The position numbers and the translations under genes were made by a program. The notes under the pieces were generated by a model. The model was not told the origin of the DNA. It was given only the letters and a program-made list of their open reading frames with translations, and did no database searches. Positions 59,848-64,000 of a stretch of 64,000 nt of DNA are shown here, one piece after another (position 1 is the stretch's first letter; every line of letters starts with the position of its first letter). The DNA comes from CAYNVQ01 sp964400735 (GTDB lineage: Bacteria; Acidobacteriota; Aminicenantia; Aminicenantales; Aminicenantaceae): assembly GCA_964400735.1 (NCBI GenBank), contig CAYNVQ010000005.1:186001-250000 (forward strand), read 5' to 3'.

Positions 59848-61239
59848 ATGTTTGAGCCTGGAATTTATGATGAACGCCGAAAACGTTTGAGAGAACAGAT
59901 CGGATCGGGCTTACTCTTGTTCCTGGGAAATGAAGAGAGCCCGATGAATTATCCCGCCAACACCTTTCATTTCCGCCAGGACAGCTCGTTCCTCTACTTT
60001 TTCGGGCTGGACACTCCCTCGCTGGCCGCTGTCGTCGATGTCGATGAGGAGCAGGACATTATTTTCGGAGACGACGTAAGCATGGAAGACATTATCTGGA
60101 TGGGGGCCCTGCCCACCATGAAGGAAAGGGCAACTCTGGTTGGGGTCAATCATACAGCTCCTCTCTCCCGACTGGAAGAAACCCTAAAATCCGCACGTCA
60201 GAAAGGCAGGCAAATTCATTATCTGCATCCCTACAGACCTGAGACGCTCCTGAAGCTTGCTCAGCTTTTGGAAATCGATCATGGTTCAGTGAAAAAACAG
60301 GCTTCCCAGGATTTAATAAAGGCAGTAGTGGCTCAAAGAAACACGAAAATATCCCAGGAGATCGAACAGATGGAGCGGGCTCATGAAGTCACTTACGAGA
60401 TGTACACCACAGCGATGAAGATGGCCAAATCCGGTGTTTATGAGAGGGATCTTGCCGGCCGAATGGAGGGCATCTGCCTCGCCGCTGACTGCTATCTGGC
60501 TTTTCCAACCATTCTCACCATCAACGGACAGATCCTCCATAACCACTACCATGGGAATCAACTTACAGATGGAAAGCTTCTCGTGATGGACGCAGGCGCT
60601 GAATCCCCGATGCATTATGCCTCGGATATCACTCGAACCGTTCCGGTCGGCGGAAAGTTCATGCCCCATCAGAAGGAGATTTACGAGCTCGTCTTGAGCG
60701 TCCAAGAGAAAGCCATCTTGAGCATGAAACCAGGGATTAAGTTCAAGGATATCCATATTCAGTGTGCCAAGGATATAACCGCCGGGCTTAAGTCTGTCGG
60801 CCTGATGAAAGGGGATACGGAGGCAGCCGTCGAGGCCGGTGCGCATGCCCTGTTTTTTCCCCATGGACTGGGACACATGATCGGTCTGGACGTCCATGAT
60901 ATGGAGAACCTGGGCGAGGATCATGTGGGTTATGACCGGACGGTAGAGAGGAGCTCCCAGTTCGGGCTGGCTTACCTGCGGATGGCCAAGGAACTCGAAC
61001 CTGGCTATGTGCTCACCGTCGAACCCGGAATTTATTTTATCCCGGCCCTGATCGATCAGTGGGAAGCCGAGAAAAAACACGAACAGTTTATCGATTATGA
61101 GAAGATCAAAGCCTACAGGGATTTCGGCGGCATAAGAATAGAGGATAATGTTCTGGTGACCGAAGAGGGGAGAAGGGTTTTGGGAAAATCCATCCCCAAA
61201 ACAGTGGAGGAGATCGAAGAGATCACGGCAACCGGGTAG
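59848..61239 (+). CDS. pepP: Xaa-Pro aminopeptidase (M24B family)
   Basis: 463 aa. Two-metal site residues: VMDAGAE, ASDITR, HGLGHMIG, TVEPGIYF and RIEDNVL, all in order. The N-terminal domain has NYPANTFHFRQDSSFLYFFG, typical of AMP-binding creatinase-like domain of PepP. It cleaves the first residue from X-Pro peptides. ATG at 59848 follows AAAGGAG; a TTG seven codons upstream is rejected. Directly after hypD, so it may supply proline/hydroxyproline from peptides. Its 3' end overlaps the end of the convergent M16 gene by 17 bases. Confidence 0.92.
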   Translation: MFEPGIYDERRKRLREQIGSGLLLFLGNEESPMNYPANTFHFRQDSSFLYFFGLDTPSLAAVVDVDEEQDIIFGDDVSMEDIIWMGALPTMKERATLVGVNHTAPLSRLEETLKSARQKGRQIHYLHPYRPETLLKLAQLLEIDHGSVKKQASQDLIKAVVAQRNTKISQEIEQMERAHEVTYEMYTTAMKMAKSGVYERDLAGRMEGICLAADCYLAFPTILTINGQILHNHYHGNQLTDGKLLVMDAGAESPMHYASDITRTVPVGGKFMPHQKEIYELVLSVQEKAILSMKPGIKFKDIHIQCAKDITAGLKSVGLMKGDTEAAVEAGAHALFFPHGLGHMIGLDVHDMENLGEDHVGYDRTVERSSQFGLAYLRMAKELEPGYVLTVEPGIYFIPALIDQWEAEKKHEQFIDYEKIKAYRDFGGIRIEDNVLVTEEGRRVLGKSIPKTVEEIEEITATG

Positions 61240-62572
61240 TCGCTTCCTCCGACTCACCAGGCCCGACAACGATCTGAACCGCCTTATCCGGGTCGAGAAA
61301 ATTGCGGATGAAGGCGTTGAATTCATGGGGGGTCGTGGCCTCGATCTCGGACACTATCCGGTTCAAAAAATCATACCCCAGGCCAAAAGCCTCCATGGTA
61401 ACCACATTATAGGATTTTTCATCCTTTGTCTCGATCTCTCTCAGGACCATACCTTTAGAATGGGCTTTAGCGATGTCGAGCTCTTCGGTCGTAATCCCGT
61501 TTTCATGAAGTTCCTCTATTATTTTTTTCAGTTCCTGGATAGCCGTCTCTGTTTTGCTCTGGTCTGTCTCGAGGTAGGCTTCCAGTATTCCTCCCCCCTT
61601 CATCATGAACGCCCGGGCATTGACGATATAAGCGAGGTTTTTCTCTGTCCTCAAAGGCCAGAGTTTTGAGCTGATCCCTTTTCCTAAAAAATTTTGGAGC
61701 ATGGTGACCAGAATGTAGTTTCGGGCAGAGATTTTCGGCAGGGGGAAAGCCATATAGACCAAAGATTGTTGACTGTCTTTTTCTATGAACCTGCTTTTCT
61801 CTTCGGCTGGAGAAAAGGAGATGGGCTCGGCATCAGAGGGTTTGCCCTTGTCGAATTTCTCGAGATAGGGCTGCAGGATACCGATTGTCTTGTCCTTTTC
61901 CAGGTCTGTCGAAATGGCGACGATCATATTGTTAGCCCTGAAGCAATCTCGATAAAAGCTTTCGATATCCGCTTTTTTTATCTTTTTCAGGCTTTCCTCG
62001 CTCCCGTATATCGGTCCAGCATAGCGTGTTTCGCGGAAGATCATATTCAACGCTTCCTGATGGGCCACGTTTATAGGCTCGTCATCCTGTTGTTTTCTTA
62101 AATGATTCATCATCTCTTTGATCCTGTCTGTGCGTAATCCGGAAAAGAGTGGATTTTGAAGGATTTGAGTAAAGAGCTTTATGGCTTCCTCCAGATTTTC
62201 AGACAGACAAGATATTTTGATCAGAGAAAAATCTTCCCTGCCGAACATGGTGCTGCGTGTGGCCTGGCTCATCATTCTCTCCAGGAGTGTCTGGTCTGGG
62301 AGTTCAAGACATAGGCGTGTGGTCAAAAAAGCGACCCCTTCTTTTCCTTGCGGCTCCTCTCTTTTGCCTCCTTGAATGAGGATTTGAACGACAGAGGTAG
62401 CAGATGAATCGTCCTTTTGGTAAACGAGGGTGAGCCCATTGGATAAAGCGATCTTTTCCGGTCGGTTTTTAAAGAGAGTTTGAGCGTTGGCAGGTAATAT
62501 TGAAATTGGAATTAGGCAGAAGCAAAGAATCGGTATTCCGAAAGCATGAAATCTTTGTCTCGTCATTGTCAA
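61223..62572 (-). CDS. M16-family peptidase subunit, probably non-catalytic
   Basis: 449 aa with a signal peptide (LCFCLIPISILPANAQ). It has the M16 fold but no HXXEH zinc motif: the corresponding place reads GKEGVAFLTTRLCLELPDQT. The C-terminal half keeps the Arg/Tyr pair (LWPLRTEKNLAYIVNA). Such inactive members pair with an active subunit, as in heterodimeric M16B proteases. It overlaps the active subunit's stop by 4 bases (ATGA), consistent with one-to-one synthesis. Located outside the cytoplasm by its signal peptide. Confidence 0.88.
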   Translation of the reverse strand: MTMTRQRFHAFGIPILCFCLIPISILPANAQTLFKNRPEKIALSNGLTLVYQKDDSSATSVVQILIQGGKREEPQGKEGVAFLTTRLCLELPDQTLLERMMSQATRSTMFGREDFSLIKISCLSENLEEAIKLFTQILQNPLFSGLRTDRIKEMMNHLRKQQDDEPINVAHQEALNMIFRETRYAGPIYGSEESLKKIKKADIESFYRDCFRANNMIVAISTDLEKDKTIGILQPYLEKFDKGKPSDAEPISFSPAEEKSRFIEKDSQQSLVYMAFPLPKISARNYILVTMLQNFLGKGISSKLWPLRTEKNLAYIVNARAFMMKGGGILEAYLETDQSKTETAIQELKKIIEELHENGITTEELDIAKAHSKGMVLREIETKDEKSYNVVTMEAFGLGYDFLNRIVSEIEATTPHEFNAFIRNFLDPDKAVQIVVGPGESEEATTRLP

Positions 62573-63945
62573 GGTTTTCTTCGGTCTTTTTTCTTTTTCG
62601 GGACGATGGAAACGATAACCTTCCCTCCCTGGCTGAGGTAATCAGCGGCCGTTTTCCGAAGGTCCGAGGAGCTTATCTCTTCGATTTTATCCATATATTT
62701 TCCTTGATCGTTGCCCTCCTTCAGAATCAAGTGGATGGCCAGGGAGAGAGCGATGTCCAAACCTTTCTCTTGGGACTGCTGAAAGCGGAACTTTATCTGG
62801 TTTTTCGCACTCTCCAAGTAATCCAGGGCATAATACTGCTCCTCACCGTGATAGTCCGACTTGGAGTAATTAAGGCGCCTGGCGTTTTTCAGGAATTTGA
62901 GGGCTTCGCTTTTGGCCGCCTTCATCTTTTTCGGATCTAAAGTCATGTAAACGGCTATTATTCCCCCGTATTTATAAGCTCCGTAGCTCATGGATACGGT
63001 TTCTACCAGTTTCCTTCTTCCGCGGAGGGAATAGTTTATGATGGGGATGACTCCCCGTCCGAGGACTTCGGTCAGAACATCCATGGTGTATTGGGCCTCT
63101 TGATTGTAGTCCGGCCCTATCATTCCGATCACCAGATAACCGATATTCACATCCATCTCCTCTTGGATTTCGATATCTTTTTTAGGCGGATTGGCCATGT
63201 CGAATTTCTGGGGGGTGAAACCTCTATTTTCCAATGTGCCGAAGAGGTCTGTGATTTTCTTTTCCATCTCCTCGATATCGAAATCCCCCACTACCGCCAG
63301 GGCACAGTTCGCCGGAGCAAAATAGGTATTGTAGAATTCCTGGATCGTCTCTGCGGTTGCGCCTTCGATGACCTCTTTTCTCCCGTAAATAGGCCGCTGG
63401 TAGGGATGGTTCTGAAAAAGATTTTGGTAGATGAGGGCAGTGGAGCGTTTGAGCGGGTCGTCCAGGATCTGACTCAGTTCTTCCAGAATGATCTGTTTTT
63501 CTTTATCCAACACTTCTTGAGTGATTTTCAGTTGAAACAGAATCTCCTTCTGGTTTTGCAGGGCGAATTCTGCATATTCCGAAGGGAGAGACAATTCGAA
63601 GGTTGCCAGGTCGTGGGAAGTATGGGCGTTGAAATAAGCTCCATGGGCACGGATATCTCTGCCTATTTCCTCTCCGGTGCGCTGTTCAGTCCCCCCGAAG
63701 AGAATACAGTGCTCCAGAATATGTACAAGACCGTTGGTGTCTTCGGATTCGTTCTTGGCCCCCACGTCAAAGGCGAAGGCGAAGTTGAGAAGCGGAAGCA
63801 CATGCCTCTCATAGAGATAGACCTTCATCCCGTTTTCAAGCTCGAAATAATTCGTCTTCTCTGCTTGATCGGCAAAGACAGGAAAACTCAGGATGATCAG
63901 ACAGAAAAGAAAAGAGAGGATGATTCTTTTAGCCAAAAGCCGCAA
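62569..63945 (-). CDS. M16-family zinc peptidase, catalytic subunit, exported
   Basis: 458 aa. A signal peptide (LSFLFCLIILSFPVFADQ) precedes the M16 N-terminal domain with the inverted zinc motif HILEHC (HXXEH) and the third ligand Glu in KQIILEELSQILDD. Processing-peptidase-like: NAHTSHDLATFELSLPSEY, YFAPANCALAVVGDF. Likely degrades oligopeptides in the periplasm with the inactive partner. The apparent start is TTG at 63945 with GGAAGGAG seven bases ahead; other starts further in are possible. The end of another gene lies a few bases upstream. Confidence 0.9.
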   Translation of the reverse strand: MRLLAKRIILSFLFCLIILSFPVFADQAEKTNYFELENGMKVYLYERHVLPLLNFAFAFDVGAKNESEDTNGLVHILEHCILFGGTEQRTGEEIGRDIRAHGAYFNAHTSHDLATFELSLPSEYAEFALQNQKEILFQLKITQEVLDKEKQIILEELSQILDDPLKRSTALIYQNLFQNHPYQRPIYGRKEVIEGATAETIQEFYNTYFAPANCALAVVGDFDIEEMEKKITDLFGTLENRGFTPQKFDMANPPKKDIEIQEEMDVNIGYLVIGMIGPDYNQEAQYTMDVLTEVLGRGVIPIINYSLRGRRKLVETVSMSYGAYKYGGIIAVYMTLDPKKMKAAKSEALKFLKNARRLNYSKSDYHGEEQYYALDYLESAKNQIKFRFQQSQEKGLDIALSLAIHLILKEGNDQGKYMDKIEEISSSDLRKTAADYLSQGGKVIVSIVPKKKKDRRKP

Positions 63946-63949
63946 AATC

Positions 63950-64000
63950 AGACTCCTTCCCCTATATAGGCTTTCATGAATTGATCGATATCTTCATGAT
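63950..64000 (-). CDS. C-terminal end of an unidentified gene
   Basis: The minus strand reads HEDIDQFMKAYIGEGV and TGA (stop at 63950-63952). It is in line with, and 4 bases before, the M16 gene, whose Shine-Dalgarno lies in its last codons. Too short to name. Confidence 0.4.

Noticed and set aside
60313..61326. 337-aa open frame antisense to the Xaa-Pro aminopeptidase gene
   Set aside because: Complete peptidase motifs lie on the plus strand; the antisense frame has no motif and no start signal.

Overview
The window looks like a chromosomal segment of a Gram-negative, probably anaerobic, peptide- and amino-acid-degrading bacterium. Gram-negative signs are two RND pumps, a membrane fusion protein, a TonB-like protein and several lipoproteins. 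Anaerobic signs are a glycyl radical enzyme with its activase and a four-subunit 2-oxoacid:ferredoxin oxidoreductase. Secreted beta-propeller proteins, FtsX-type ABC permeases and a DUF6600-like protein bring to mind Acidobacteriota-related candidate phyla such as Aminicenantes. That placement is inference and rests on no database search.

Layout. 0-6.6 kb: glycolysis (pgk, gap), tsaE, thiE, an MscS channel, apt and a purine permease. 6.6-11.6 kb: a GH3 lipoprotein, an orphan membrane fusion protein, and an ECF sigma factor with a fused zinc-finger/TonB protein. 11.8-22.6 kb: a TPR lipoprotein, then a GntR(YtrA-like)-ABC ATPase-permease/propeller module under a palindromic operator, a large FtsX-type permease, a propeller lipoprotein and a WD40 protein. 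22.7-29.1 kb: two overlapping RND transporter genes. 29.5-39.5 kb: membrane proteins, a second propeller, hflKC, tadA, a tRNA-Ser and four fold-type-II PLP enzymes. 39.6-42.0 kb: an A+T-rich island of small unknown genes in alternating orientation, bounded by a palindromic repeat and an IS1595-like transposase. 42.0-46.2 kb: hom, a second tRNA-Ser, rocD and a DUF6600-like protein. 46.2-53.0 kb: an EamA transporter, dnaX-ybaB-recR and porCDAB. 53.2-61.2 kb: an enolase-superfamily enzyme, a third propeller, a GntR regulator with operator, a glycyl radical activase, a very likely trans-4-hydroxy-L-proline dehydratase (HypD), and an Xaa-Pro aminopeptidase. 61.2-64.0 kb: an M16 peptidase pair and the end of another gene.

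How the genes may work together. The Xaa-Pro peptidase, HypD system, RocD, threonine dehydratase, D-cysteine-desulfhydrase-like lyase and ferredoxin-linked oxidoreductase fit an organism living on proline/hydroxyproline-rich peptides. No P5C reductase or transporter for this pathway lies in the window.

Non-coding DNA is rich in dispersed palindromes of at least two families: one built on GGTGACAGGT, one on GGGGAC/GTCCC. They resemble REP or MITE elements, but no matching transposase is present. Several genes (thiE, hom, the transposase) have a good -10 box only 6-7 bases before the start codon and no Shine-Dalgarno, suggesting leaderless transcripts beside ordinary SD-led genes.
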